Of a stretch of DNA of 64,000 bases, positions 17,135 to 25,557 are shown piece after piece. Under the pieces are notes generated by a model. That model had not been told where the DNA came from and made no database searches. It was given only the letters and a program-made list of their open reading frames with translations. The position numbers and the translations under genes are program-made. The stretch's first letter is position 1, and each line of letters begins with the position of its first letter. Origin of the DNA: Curtobacterium sp. MCJR17_055 (lineage in GTDB: Bacteria > Actinomycetota > Actinomycetes > Actinomycetales > Microbacteriaceae); contig NZ_QKLF01000004.1 of NCBI RefSeq assembly GCF_003224335.1, positions 310,001-374,000 on the forward strand, in the 5' to 3' direction.

Positions 17135-18247
17135 ATGAGCGACGCCGCCACGACCTACCGCCTGCCCGACGCCGGAGCGGTCATCAACGACCTGCCGAAG
17201 GTCTCGCTGCACGACCACCTGGACGGCGGACTCCGTCCGGCGACCGTCATCGAGCTCGCGGCGACCGACGGGGTCGACCTCCCGACCACGGACCCGGCCG
17301 AACTCGCCACCTGGTTCGCTGACCAGTCGAACTCGGGCTCCCTGGTCGAGTACCTGAAGACCTTCGACGTGACCACCGCCGTCATGCAGACCGCCGCCGG
17401 GCTCACCCGCGTCGCCCGCGAGTTCGTCGAGGACCTCGTCGCGGACGGCGTCGTCTACGGCGAGATCCGCTGGGCCCCCGAGCAGCACCTGCAGCGGGGG
17501 CTCACCCTCGACGAGACGGTGGAGGCCGTGCAGGCCGGCATCGAGGAGGCGGTCGACGCCGCCGGCGGGTCCATCCGCATCGGGCAGCTCGTCACGGCGA
17601 TGCGGCACGCCGGCCGGTCGATGGAGATCGCCGAACTCGCCGTGCGACACCGTGACCGCGGCGTCGTCGGCTTCGACATCGCCGGGGCCGAGGCGGGCTT
17701 CCCGGCCTCGAACCACCGGGCGGCGTTCGAGTACCTCGCCTCCGAGCTCTTCCCCGTGACGGTGCACGCGGGCGAGGCCGACGGCCTCGCCTCCATCCGG
17801 TCGGCGCTCGTCGACGGTCGCGCCCTCCGCCTCGGGCACGGCGTGCGCGTGTTCGAGGACGTCACCCTGACCGACGGCGGTGACGGGTCCATGCTCGCCA
17901 CGCTCGGCGAGGTCGCATCCTGGGTGCGGGACCGCGAGATCCCGCTCGAGGTCTCCCCGTCGTCGAACCTGCAGACCGGTGCGGTCGCCGCGTGGGGCGA
18001 CGACCTGGCCGACCACCCGATCGACGTCCTGTACCAGCTCGGCTTCCGCGTCACGGTGAACACCGACAACCGCCTGATGAGCAACACCTCGCTGTCGAAG
18101 GAGCTGGCGCTGCTCGCCGGCACGTTCGGCTACGACCTCGACGACCTCGCCGCGTTCCAGATCAACGCGGCGCTCGGGTCGTTCCTGCCGCTCGAGGACC
18201 GCGAGGAGATCATCGCCGCGATCACCGCCGGGTACGCGGAGGCCTGA
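17135..18247 (+). CDS. add: Adenosine deaminase
   Basis: The 370-residue TIM-barrel zinc enzyme deaminates adenosine or deoxyadenosine to inosine. Zinc ligands H26 and H28 are in SLHDHLDGG. VTVHAGEAD gives the third histidine and the catalytic Glu, SPSSNLQTG follows, and NTDNRLMS holds the Asp pair at the barrel end. The length fits the bacterial form. The start is leaderless. The gene leads an operon with the PTS IIA and IIB genes (four-base gap, then a four-base overlap) and possibly punA. Confidence 0.96.
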   Translation: MSDAATTYRLPDAGAVINDLPKVSLHDHLDGGLRPATVIELAATDGVDLPTTDPAELATWFADQSNSGSLVEYLKTFDVTTAVMQTAAGLTRVAREFVEDLVADGVVYGEIRWAPEQHLQRGLTLDETVEAVQAGIEEAVDAAGGSIRIGQLVTAMRHAGRSMEIAELAVRHRDRGVVGFDIAGAEAGFPASNHRAAFEYLASELFPVTVHAGEADGLASIRSALVDGRALRLGHGVRVFEDVTLTDGGDGSMLATLGEVASWVRDREIPLEVSPSSNLQTGAVAAWGDDLADHPIDVLYQLGFRVTVNTDNRLMSNTSLSKELALLAGTFGYDLDDLAAFQINAALGSFLPLEDREEIIAAITAGYAEA

Positions 18248-18251
18248 TCCG

Positions 18252-18701
18252 ATGGGGCTACCGCCGCTGCCGGACCCGGCCGTCGTGCTCGGGGCGTCCG
18301 CGTCCTCGTGGCGGGACGCGCTGCGGGCGGTCGGCGGCGCCCTCGTCGCATCGGGAGCGACCACCGAGGCGTACACCGACGCCATGACCGCCATGGTCGA
18401 GGAGCACGGGCCGTACATCGTCATCTCGCCGGGTCTCGCGTTCGCGCACGCCCGGCCGGGGTCGAGCGTCCTGCGGGACGGCCTGGCGGTCGTCACCCTG
18501 GCGTCACCGGTGGTGTTCGGGCACCCGCACAACGACCCGGTGTCGGTCGTGCTCGGGCTCGCCGTCGCGGAGGTCGGCACACACCTCGAGTCGATCGGCG
18601 CGATCGCCAACCTGTTCAACGACCCCTCGGTCACCGGACGGCTCGCTGCCGCCGCCACGGCCGGCGAGGTCCGGGCCATCATGGGAGTGACGACGGCATG
18701 A
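18252..18701 (+). CDS. PTS EIIA component (ascorbate/mannitol-type)
   Basis: The 149-residue protein is a PTS EIIA type-2 domain. The phospho-accepting histidine is H66 in ISPGLAFAHARPG, followed by the typical VVTLASPVVFGHPHNDPV. In a phosphotransferase system it would take phosphate from HPr and pass it to EIIB. It begins four bases after add, with GCGGAGG inside the add end as ribosome site, and overlaps the EIIB gene by ATGA. No EIIC permease gene is in the window, so a transport role is not evident here. The neighbours are all nucleoside salvage enzymes. Confidence 0.88.
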   Translation: MGLPPLPDPAVVLGASASSWRDALRAVGGALVASGATTEAYTDAMTAMVEEHGPYIVISPGLAFAHARPGSSVLRDGLAVVTLASPVVFGHPHNDPVSVVLGLAVAEVGTHLESIGAIANLFNDPSVTGRLAAAATAGEVRAIMGVTTA

Positions 18702-18970
18702 AGATCGTGACCATCTGCGGTGCCGGCATCGGCGCGAGCGCCATCCTCAAGGTCAACGCGGAGAAGGCGCTCGCCTCGCTCGGACTGACGGCCGAGGTGG
18801 TCGCGGCGGACGTCGCGTCCGTGCGGCAGGTCGCCGACGACGCCAACGTCATCCTGACGAGCCAGGAGTTCGTCGAGACCATCGGGACGACGTACGCCGA
18901 GGTCATCGTGATCCGGAACCACTTCGACCAGAGCGAGATCACGGCGGCTGTGGACAGGGCGCTCGGGTAG
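18698..18970 (+). CDS. PTS EIIB component (lactose/ascorbate-type)
   Basis: This 90-residue protein starts with MKIVTICGAGIGASAILKV. The phospho-accepting cysteine is C7 in the P-loop-like CGAGIGAS of the lactose/cellobiose/ascorbate EIIB superfamily. Length is normal for a free EIIB. It overlaps the EIIA gene by four bases (ATGA at 18698-18701). The partner EIIC is missing nearby. punA begins 24 bases later from its own -10 box. Confidence 0.88.
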   Translation: MKIVTICGAGIGASAILKVNAEKALASLGLTAEVVAADVASVRQVADDANVILTSQEFVETIGTTYAEVIVIRNHFDQSEITAAVDRALG

Positions 18971-18982
18971 GGGTCGGGCCGG

Positions 18983-18988
18983 TACGAT
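18983..18988 (+). promoter_or_regulatory. -10 box of punA (leaderless)
   Basis: TACGAT ends six bases before the ATG at 18995. Confidence 0.5.
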
Positions 18989-18994
18989 CGGCGC

Positions 18995-19825
18995 ATGGTC
19001 AGCACCGACAACCCCCTGAACGACCCCGCCGTGGACCCCTTCGACGTGGCGCGTGACGCCGCAGCCGTCATCGCGTCCCGGTCCGGCATCGAGCGGCACG
19101 ACGTCGCCCTGACGCTCGGCTCCGGCTGGGGGAAGGCCGCAGACCTCCTCGGGGAGACCGTGTCCGAGATCCCCGCGGCGGACGTCCCCGGCTTCAGCAC
19201 CTCGGCCGTGCCCGGACACTCCGGCACCGTCCGCTCCATCCGGCTCGCCGACGGCCGGCACGCGCTCGTCATCGGCGCCCGCACGCACTACTACGAGGGC
19301 CACGGCGTCCGTCGGGTCGTGCACAGCGTCCGCACCGCCGCCGCGACGGGTGCCTCGGTCATGGTGCTCACGAACGGCGCCGGTGGCATCAAGGAGACCT
19401 GGACGCCCGGCACGCCGGTCCTCATCAGCGACCACATCAACCTCACCGCCGACAGCCCGCTCGAGGGCGCGACGTTCATCGACCTGACGGACCTGTACTC
19501 GGCCCGTCTCCGCGCGGTGGCGAAGTCGGTCGACCCGTCCCTCGACGAGGGCGTCTACACGCAGTTCCGCGGGCCGCACTACGAGACCCCGGCCGAGGTC
19601 CAGATGGCCAAGGCGATCGGCGGCCACGTCGTCGGGATGTCCACCGCACTCGAGGCCATCGCCGCCCGGCAGGCCGGCATGGAGGTCCTCGGCTTCTCGC
19701 TCATCACCAACCTCGCCGCGGGCATCCAGAAGACCCCGCTGTCGCACACCGAGGTGCTCGAGGCGGGCAAGCAGGCCGAGCCCGTGATCGCGGACCTGCT
19801 CGCCCGCGTGGTGGCCGCGCTGTGA
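18995..19825 (+). CDS. punA: Purine-nucleoside phosphorylase (trimeric, PNP type I)
   Basis: The 276-residue enzyme splits inosine or guanosine with phosphate into base and ribose-1-phosphate. The phosphate-site start LTLGSGWG, then HYYEGHGVRRVVHSVR, VLTNGAGGI and GPHYETPAEVQMAKAIG follow the trimeric PNP layout. GMSTALEAIAARQAGMEVLGFSLITNLAAG contains the purine-binding region. A GTGA overlap with the next gene couples it to a sugar-phosphate mutase, which would isomerise the ribose-1-phosphate product. M. tuberculosis has the same pair (deoD/pmmB). Confidence 0.96.
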   Translation: MVSTDNPLNDPAVDPFDVARDAAAVIASRSGIERHDVALTLGSGWGKAADLLGETVSEIPAADVPGFSTSAVPGHSGTVRSIRLADGRHALVIGARTHYYEGHGVRRVVHSVRTAAATGASVMVLTNGAGGIKETWTPGTPVLISDHINLTADSPLEGATFIDLTDLYSARLRAVAKSVDPSLDEGVYTQFRGPHYETPAEVQMAKAIGGHVVGMSTALEAIAARQAGMEVLGFSLITNLAAGIQKTPLSHTEVLEAGKQAEPVIADLLARVVAAL

Positions 19826-21555
19826 CCCCCTACGACGGCCCGAGCGACGGTGCCCTCGCGGACGGCGACCTCGTCGACGGCGGCGACCTGGGGAACGGTG
19901 GCGTCCGGGGCGACAGGGACGCGCCGGACGTGCTGGCGACCGCCCGTGCGTGGATCGAACAGGACCCCGACCAGGAGACCCGCGCGGAACTGCAGGAGCT
20001 GGTCGACGCGGCGGACACGGACGAACTGACAGCACGGTTCGCCGGCCGGCTGCAGTTCGGGACCGCCGGTCTCCGCGCCGAACTCGGTGCCGGTCCGCTG
20101 CGGATGAACCGAGTCGTCGTCACGCAGGCGGCCGCCGGTCTCGCCCGCTTCCTCATCGACTCCGGTCGTGACCGCAGCGTCGTGATCGGGTACGACGGTC
20201 GCGTCAACTCGGACGTCTTCGCGCGGGACTCCGCCGAGGTCATGCGCGGCCTCGGGCTCGACGTCACGCTGCTCCCGAGCGCGCTGCCGACGCCGCTCGT
20301 CGCGTTCGCCGTCCGGCACCTCGACGTCGGGGCAGGTGTCATGGTCACGGCCAGCCACAACCCGCCGCGGGACAACGGCTACAAGGTGTACCTCGGCGGT
20401 GCGGACGCGGGCTCGCAGATCGTGCCGCCGGTCGACGCGGAGATCGCCGCCGCGATCGACGTCGTCGCCGCGGGGGACATCCGGTCGCTCGACCGGGCGA
20501 CGGACTACACCGTCGCGGACCAGTCCCTCGTGCAGGCGTACGTGGACGCCACGGCCGCGACCGTGCCGGCCCCGCTCCTCGCGGTCGAGGCGCAGCCCTC
20601 CGTCGTCTACACGGCCATGCACGGCGTCGGGTGGGAGACGGCCCGGGCCGTGTTCACGCGTGCCGGTTTCCGCGAGCCCGCGGTGGTACCCGAGCAGATC
20701 GAGCCGGACGGTACGTTCCCGACGGTGTCCTTCCCGAACCCGGAGGAGCCGGGCGCGATGGACCTGTCGATCGCGCGCGGTGCCGAACTCGGAGCGGACC
20801 TCGTCATCGCCAACGACCCGGACGCCGACCGCCTGGCGCTCGCGATCCCCGACGGTGCCGGCTCCTACCGCCGGCTCTCCGGCAACGAGGTCGGCTGGCT
20901 CCTCGGCTGGCGTGCCGCGGCCCGTGCTGCCGCCGCCGGCTCGACCGGGGTCCTCGCCGCATCGATCGTCAGCTCGCCGGCGCTGTCCCGCGTCGCCGAA
21001 CAGCACGGCCTCGGGTACCGCGACACCCTCACCGGGTTCAAGTGGGTCTCCCGTGTCCCCGACCTGCTGTTCGGTTACGAGGAAGCGCTGGGGTACCTCG
21101 TCGACCCGCAGGTCGTGCGCGACAAGGACGGCATCTCCGCCGCACTCGAACTGCTGTCGCTCGCGACCGAACTCGCTGCCGACGGGAAGACCATCGCCGA
21201 CCAGCTCGACGCGTTCGCCGAGCGGTTCGGGGCGTTCTCCTCCGGGCAGGTCTCGACCCGCGTCGACGACCTGTCGCGCATCGGGGAGATCATGGCCTCC
21301 CTGCGATCGTCCACGCCGACGGAACTCGGCGGCATCACGATCACCTCGGTGACCGACTTCCTGGACGGCGTCGAGGGCTTCCCGCCGTCCGACATCCTGC
21401 GCTTCGACCTGGAGGGCGGGGCGCGGGTCATCGTCCGCCCGAGCGGCACGGAGCCCAAGGTGAAGGTCTACATCGACACCGTCGCGGACACGTCGGCCGA
21501 GGCCGGCGCCCTGACCGACCGCCTGGCGGCGGCGGTCCGCCCCCTCGTGTCGTAG
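19822..21555 (+). CDS. pmmB: Phosphoglucomutase/phosphomannomutase-family enzyme, probable phosphopentomutase
   Basis: The 577-residue alpha-D-phosphohexomutase has four domains. The phospho-serine is S178 in TASHNPPRDNG, the metal loop is NDPDADRLA, the sugar loop is DTLTGFKW, and the phosphate loop is RPSGTEPKVKVY. Length and the KYK-type N-terminal block RLQFGTAGLRAELGAG resemble PGM2-like enzymes, which accept pentose phosphates. Its overlap with punA (GTGA) suggests ribose-1-phosphate to ribose-5-phosphate as the main job, but hexose substrates cannot be excluded. The first ~45 residues are acidic and unconserved. A hairpin follows the gene by about 55 bases. Confidence 0.88.
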   Translation: MTPYDGPSDGALADGDLVDGGDLGNGGVRGDRDAPDVLATARAWIEQDPDQETRAELQELVDAADTDELTARFAGRLQFGTAGLRAELGAGPLRMNRVVVTQAAAGLARFLIDSGRDRSVVIGYDGRVNSDVFARDSAEVMRGLGLDVTLLPSALPTPLVAFAVRHLDVGAGVMVTASHNPPRDNGYKVYLGGADAGSQIVPPVDAEIAAAIDVVAAGDIRSLDRATDYTVADQSLVQAYVDATAATVPAPLLAVEAQPSVVYTAMHGVGWETARAVFTRAGFREPAVVPEQIEPDGTFPTVSFPNPEEPGAMDLSIARGAELGADLVIANDPDADRLALAIPDGAGSYRRLSGNEVGWLLGWRAAARAAAAGSTGVLAASIVSSPALSRVAEQHGLGYRDTLTGFKWVSRVPDLLFGYEEALGYLVDPQVVRDKDGISAALELLSLATELAADGKTIADQLDAFAERFGAFSSGQVSTRVDDLSRIGEIMASLRSSTPTELGGITITSVTDFLDGVEGFPPSDILRFDLEGGARVIVRPSGTEPKVKVYIDTVADTSAEAGALTDRLAAAVRPLVS

Positions 21556-21611
21556 CGCGCTCCGCACCGCGCACGCGCACGGTGCGGGTGAACCGGCACG
21601 CGGCGCACGCG

Positions 21612-21669
21612 CACAACGAGAACCCGCTCGAACCACTGGATCCGATGGTTCGAGCGGGTTCTCGTTGTG
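21612..21669 (+). terminator. Terminator hairpin after the mutase gene (hairpin family copy 1)
   Basis: A 24-bp perfect stem (21612-21635 with 21646-21669) and a 10-base loop. Its sequence is related to the hairpin at 22776-22836: CACAACGA at the base and GAACCA before the loop. Confidence 0.9.
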
Positions 21670-21781
21670 TCGGTGCGACCGGAACCGGGCTCGTCCTCCA
21701 CGACGGGCGGCTTCCCCGCTGGTGTCCACAGGGTGGGTGGAGTCGATCGTCGCCGGACGGGCAGCGCACGAGGCTGCAGGG

Positions 21782-22732
21782 ATGCAACGACTCCACATCA
21801 TCAGGGGTGGCACTGCCGACCCCACCGGTCGACGAGGAGCCGACCTCGTCGCGGCTGCCGACCGAGGCGTCCTCGTCCGGCTCGCTCCCGGCAGGTACGT
21901 CGAGGCCGAGCGGTGGCGAGCGGCCGACGCCCGGACCCGTCACCTCGCCCGGATCGACGCGATCGACGACCGGATCGCGCAGCGGCTCGTCGTGTCCCAC
22001 GTCTCGGCCGTCGCTCTGCACGGACTGCCCTGGAGCGGGGAACTGCCCGAGGTGGTCGACGTCATCGACCCGCACCGCGAGACCGCCCAGTCGCTCCAAC
22101 TGCTGCGGAAGCACCCCGGGAAGGGGCGGGCGACGCGCGTCGTCCGGACCCCGTCCGGTCGGGCGGTCACGGACCTGCTGACCACGGTCGTCGACATCGC
22201 GCTGACGCAGGAGCTCCGGCGCTCCGTCCCCGTGCTCGACGTCGCGTTGCAACGTGGCACCGACCGCGCGGCGCTCCAAGCGGAACTCAGCTCCCGGTCC
22301 GCTGTGCACGGCCGGGACCGTGCGCGGTTCGCGATCGCGTTCGCGGACCAGCGCACTGGATCGGTCGGGGAGTCCATCGCCCGGGTCGCGCTGGACGAGG
22401 TCGGGGCACCACGGCCGCGACTCCAGGTCGACTTCCAGGACCGAGCGGGTTTCGTCGCGCGGGTTGACTTCTGGTTCCCCGACCAGGGCGTCGTCCTCGA
22501 GTTCGACGGCGCGGCGAAGTACCGGGACCCGGCGCTGCGCGCTGCCGGCCTCACCGCCGAGGACGTCCTCGTCCAGGAGAAGCGTCGCGAGGACCGACTC
22601 CGACTCGTCCCGGAGGTGCGGCGGGTCGGGCGGTTCGGCTGGGCGGAGACGCAGGACACGAGCCTGCTGCGGGCACTGCTCGTGGGCCTCGGCCTCCCGC
22701 TGGAGGAGCGACGGTTCCGGACGATCCGGTGA
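21782..22732 (+). CDS. AbiEi-like regulator fused to a DUF559/Vsr-type nuclease-like domain
   Basis: The 316-residue protein has an N-terminal part (1-~60) of the AbiEi antitoxin type: a winged-helix-like stretch followed by RGVLVRLAPGRYVEAERW. The middle part has VVSHVSAVALHGLPW, also typical of the family. The C-terminal part (about 200-290) reads SVGESIARVALDEVG, ARVDFWFPD (D229) and VVLEFDGAAKY (E240, D242, K246). This is the layout of DUF559/very-short-patch-repair-like nuclease folds. No AbiEii-type nucleotidyltransferase toxin is adjacent. Start at ATG 21782; the frame is open further upstream, but the family pattern begins here. The ends are marked by two related hairpins. Function is unknown; DNA binding or cleavage is an inference. 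Confidence 0.6.
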   Translation: MQRLHIIRGGTADPTGRRGADLVAAADRGVLVRLAPGRYVEAERWRAADARTRHLARIDAIDDRIAQRLVVSHVSAVALHGLPWSGELPEVVDVIDPHRETAQSLQLLRKHPGKGRATRVVRTPSGRAVTDLLTTVVDIALTQELRRSVPVLDVALQRGTDRAALQAELSSRSAVHGRDRARFAIAFADQRTGSVGESIARVALDEVGAPRPRLQVDFQDRAGFVARVDFWFPDQGVVLEFDGAAKYRDPALRAAGLTAEDVLVQEKRREDRLRLVPEVRRVGRFGWAETQDTSLLRALLVGLGLPLEERRFRTIR

Positions 22733-22773
22733 ACGACGGCAGCGGCACCGCGGGGTCCCAGCGCGGATCGGCG

Positions 22774-22837
22774 CCGCACAACGAAGACCGCCCCGAACCA
22801 CGGATGGCCGTGGTTCGGGGCGGTTCGTGTTGTGCGG
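22774..22837. terminator. Bidirectional hairpin between the AbiEi-like gene and accA3 (hairpin family copy 2)
   Basis: A 14-bp inner stem (22787-22800 with 22811-22824), a 4 x 4 internal loop and a 9-bp outer stem. It has the same 24-10-24 layout as the hairpin at 21612-21669, with about 19 of 24 left-arm bases identical. Confidence 0.85.
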
Positions 22838-22875
22838 GTCCGATCGGCGCCGCGGGGCACGCCGCGCGGCCCGCG

Positions 22876-24648
22876 CTACGCGAGCTCGAGCAGGACGTGC
22901 CCGGAGGAGACCGTCTGGCCCACGGGGGCGTTCAGCCCCGTGACGACGCCGTCCTTGTGCGCCTGGACGGGCTGCTCCATCTTCATGGCCTCGAGCACGA
23001 CGAGCAGGTCGCCCTTGACGACGGTGTCGCCCTCGGCGACCGCGAGCTTCACGACGGTGGCCTGCATCGGCGACGCGACCGAGGAGCCCGACGCCGCGCG
23101 TCCGCCCTTGACGGCCGAGGACCGGCGCTTGGGCGGCGCGGAGGGGCCGGACGGACGACGGGCGCCACCGGAGCCACCGACGATCGACGGCATCGTGACC
23201 TCGATGCGCTTGCCCTGCACCTCGACGACCACGCTGTCACGCTCGCCGGGGACCGGGAGCTCTTCCGGTTCGCCGCTCCAGGCCGGGATCTCGTTGACGA
23301 AGTCGGTCTCGATCCACTGCGTGTAGATCGAGAACGGCGTGGCGTCGTCGGTCGCGAAGGCCGGGTCGCTGACGACCGCGCGGTGGAACGGGATGACGGT
23401 GGGGAGCCCGGCGACCTCGAACTCGGCGAGGGCGCGGCGGGAGCGCTCGAGGGCCTCGGCGCGGGTGGCGCCGGTCACGATGAGCTTCGCGAGCATCGAG
23501 TCGAACGAGCCGGAGACGACGTCGCCCGACACCACGCCGGAGTCGACCCGGACGCCGGGGCCCGACGGGGCGTTGAACACGTGCACGGGGCCCGGCGCGG
23601 GGAAGAAGTTGCGGCCCGGGTCCTCGCCGTTGATGCGGAACTCGAACGAGTGCCCGCGCGGGGTCGGGTCGGCGTAGTCGAGCGTGCCGCCCTCGGCGAT
23701 GCGGAACTGCTCGCGGACGAGGTCGATGCCGGTGACCTCCTCGGACACGCAGTGCTCGACCTGGAGACGGGTGTTCACCTCGAGGAACGACACCGTGCCG
23801 TCGGCGCCGATGAGGAACTCGCACGTGCCCGCGCCGACGTAGCCGACCTCGCGGAGGATCGCCTTCGACGACGCGTACAGCCGCTCCTGCTGGGAGTCCG
23901 TCAGGTACGGCGCCGGGGCCTCCTCGACGAGCTTCTGGTGCCGGCGCTGGAGGGAGCAGTCACGCGTCGACACGACGACGACGTTGCCGTGCTCGTCGGC
24001 GAGGCACTGGGTCTCGACGTGGCGCGGCTTGTCGAGGTACTTCTCGACGAAGCACTCGCCGCGACCGAACGCGGCGATGGCCTCGCGCGTCGCGGACTCG
24101 AAGAGCTCCTCGACGGAGGCGCGGTCGCGCACGACCTTGAGGCCTCGACCACCGCCACCGAAGGCGGCCTTGATCGCCACGGGCAGGCCGACCTGGTCGA
24201 CGAAGTCGAAGACCTCGGACACGTCCTGCACCGGCTCGATGGTGCCGGGGGCGAGCGGCGCCCCGACCTTCTCGGCCACGTGCCGCGCGGAGACCTTGTC
24301 GCCGAGGCGCTCGATCGACTCGGGCGACGGGCCGATCCAGGTGAGTCCGGCGTCGATGACGGCCCGGGCGAAGTCGGCGTTCTCGGCGAGGAAGCCGTAG
24401 CCCGGGTGGACGGCGTCGGCACCGGAGCGGCGGGCGACCGAGATGATCTTCTCGATGACCAGGTAGGTGTCGGCGCTCGTGGTGCCGTTCAGCGCGTAGG
24501 CCTCGTCGGCGAGGCGTGCGTGCAGGGCGTCACGGTCCTGGTCGGCGTAGACCGCGACCGAGGCCTTGCCCGCGTCGCGGGCCGCGCGGATGATGCGGAC
24601 GGCGATCTCGCCGCGGTTCGCGATGAGGACCTTGCTGATGCGGGGCAT
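22876..24648 (-). CDS. accA3: Acyl-CoA carboxylase alpha subunit (biotin carboxylase plus biotin carrier)
   Basis: The 590-residue protein begins [22 protein letters not shown], the biotin-carboxylase N-terminus. It contains [10 protein letters not shown], the ATP-grasp loop [13 protein letters not shown] and [10 protein letters not shown]. The C-terminal ~75 residues form a biotinyl domain with K556 in [10 protein letters not shown] Gly/Ser/Pro-rich linker joins the two. It carboxylates its own biotin; AccD (30712-32307) transfers the CO2 to acyl-CoA for fatty-acid synthesis. AccE and BirA are also in the window, so the whole complex and its biotin ligase are present. The ATG lies eight bases after TACGCT. 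Confidence 0.96.
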   Translation of the reverse strand: MPRISKVLIANRGEIAVRIIRAARDAGKASVAVYADQDRDALHARLADEAYALNGTTSADTYLVIEKIISVARRSGADAVHPGYGFLAENADFARAVIDAGLTWIGPSPESIERLGDKVSARHVAEKVGAPLAPGTIEPVQDVSEVFDFVDQVGLPVAIKAAFGGGGRGLKVVRDRASVEELFESATREAIAAFGRGECFVEKYLDKPRHVETQCLADEHGNVVVVSTRDCSLQRRHQKLVEEAPAPYLTDSQQERLYASSKAILREVGYVGAGTCEFLIGADGTVSFLEVNTRLQVEHCVSEEVTGIDLVREQFRIAEGGTLDYADPTPRGHSFEFRINGEDPGRNFFPAPGPVHVFNAPSGPGVRVDSGVVSGDVVSGSFDSMLAKLIVTGATRAEALERSRRALAEFEVAGLPTVIPFHRAVVSDPAFATDDATPFSIYTQWIETDFVNEIPAWSGEPEELPVPGERDSVVVEVQGKRIEVTMPSIVGGSGGARRPSGPSAPPKRRSSAVKGGRAASGSSVASPMQATVVKLAVAEGDTVVKGDLLVVLEAMKMEQPVQAHKDGVVTGLNAPVGQTVSSGHVLLELA

Positions 24649-24656
24649 GGAACATC

Positions 24657-24662
24657 AGCGTA
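24657..24662 (-). promoter_or_regulatory. -10 box of accA3 (near-leaderless)
   Basis: TACGCT on the minus strand, eight bases before the ATG at 24648. Confidence 0.4.
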
Positions 24663-24727
24663 TTCGTGTGCCGAGGTCGTGTTTTGACCGGCATCCACAA
24701 GAAACCCCTCGGGATGCAGGTGGATGT

Positions 24728-25543
24728 CTACAGCGCCCAGAGGTCGTGCCAGGCGAGCCCGAAGCCCCGGAGGAGCATCGACCGGAGCACGGGGAGCGAG
24801 AGTCCGACGACCGCGGACGGTGTCCCGTCGATCCGCGTGATGTAGGCGGCCGCCCGGCCGTCGATCGTGAACGCGCCGGCCACCTCGAGGGGCTCGCCCG
24901 TGGCGACGTAGGCGTCGATCTCCGCCGGGGACATGTCGTCGGCGAAGGTGAGGACGGCGCTGTCGACCGCGACCACGCGGTCGCCGTCGACGACGAGTGC
25001 CGACCCGCCGGGCGCGACGGCGCCCAGCGACGGGACCGCGTCGGTCGACGCCGACGTCCCGGACCCGGTCCGCGCCGGTGCTGCGGGTCGGACGGGAGGC
25101 TCGTCATCCGCCCGCCCCGCGCCTCCCGGCCCCGACACGGCCGGTCCGCTGCCGGCCCGCCGGTCGATGACGCAGTGGCCGCTCCACAGCGTCCCGCCAC
25201 CGGCGGCGAGCATCTGTCGCCAGCGCTCCCGGGCGACCTCCGGGTCGTGCGGCTTGCCGTACAGCTGCCCGTCGACCTCGAACGCCGAGTCGCCGCCGAA
25301 GACGATGCCGTCGAGCGGAGCCCCGCCGTCGACCGCCACCGAGCCGTCGGCGACCGCGGTGGCCTTGGCGACCGCGAGCAGCGCCACGAGCTCCGGTCCG
25401 GTGAGGTCCCGCCCGAGCCGCTCCCGTTCCGCGGCGCCCACCGCGTCCTCGTCGACGCCCGGCGACACGAGCACCGGCTCGATCCCGGACTGCGCCAGGA
25501 GCGCACGACGGGCGGGGGAGGTGCTCGCGAGGTACAGACGCAT
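24728..25543 (-). CDS. maf: Maf-like nucleotide pyrophosphatase with an internal insertion
   Basis: This 271-residue Maf/YhdE-type NTP pyrophosphatase begins RLYLASTSPARRALL (the Maf SxSPRR-type motif). It continues with GGDSAFEVDG, LYGKPHDPEVA (catalytic region) and SGHCVID. Residues ~131-185 are a Gly/Ala/Pro-rich, low-complexity insertion, absent from the usual ~200-residue family. The canonical end resumes with DMSPAEIDAYVATGEPLEVAGAFTIDG. It likely hydrolyses non-canonical or modified nucleotides. The ATG at 25543 is chosen over upstream frames because it gives the conserved N-terminus. The divergent methyltransferase starts only 14 bases away. Part of the conserved actinobacterial accA3/maf/accE neighbourhood. 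Confidence 0.88.
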   Translation of the reverse strand: MRLYLASTSPARRALLAQSGIEPVLVSPGVDEDAVGAAERERLGRDLTGPELVALLAVAKATAVADGSVAVDGGAPLDGIVFGGDSAFEVDGQLYGKPHDPEVARERWRQMLAAGGGTLWSGHCVIDRRAGSGPAVSGPGGAGRADDEPPVRPAAPARTGSGTSASTDAVPSLGAVAPGGSALVVDGDRVVAVDSAVLTFADDMSPAEIDAYVATGEPLEVAGAFTIDGRAAAYITRIDGTPSAVVGLSLPVLRSMLLRGFGLAWHDLWAL

Positions 25544-25557
25544 GGGAACATCGAACC

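Noticed and set aside
16838..20035. 1065-codon open frame on the minus strand
   Set aside because: It runs antisense to deoA, add, the PTS genes and punA, all with catalytic motifs. Its protein is Arg/Asp/His-rich, as shadows are.
21617..21669. Hairpin considered as an inverted terminal repeat of an insertion sequence
   Set aside because: No transposase gene and no target-site duplication are seen. The pair is better explained as related terminators.
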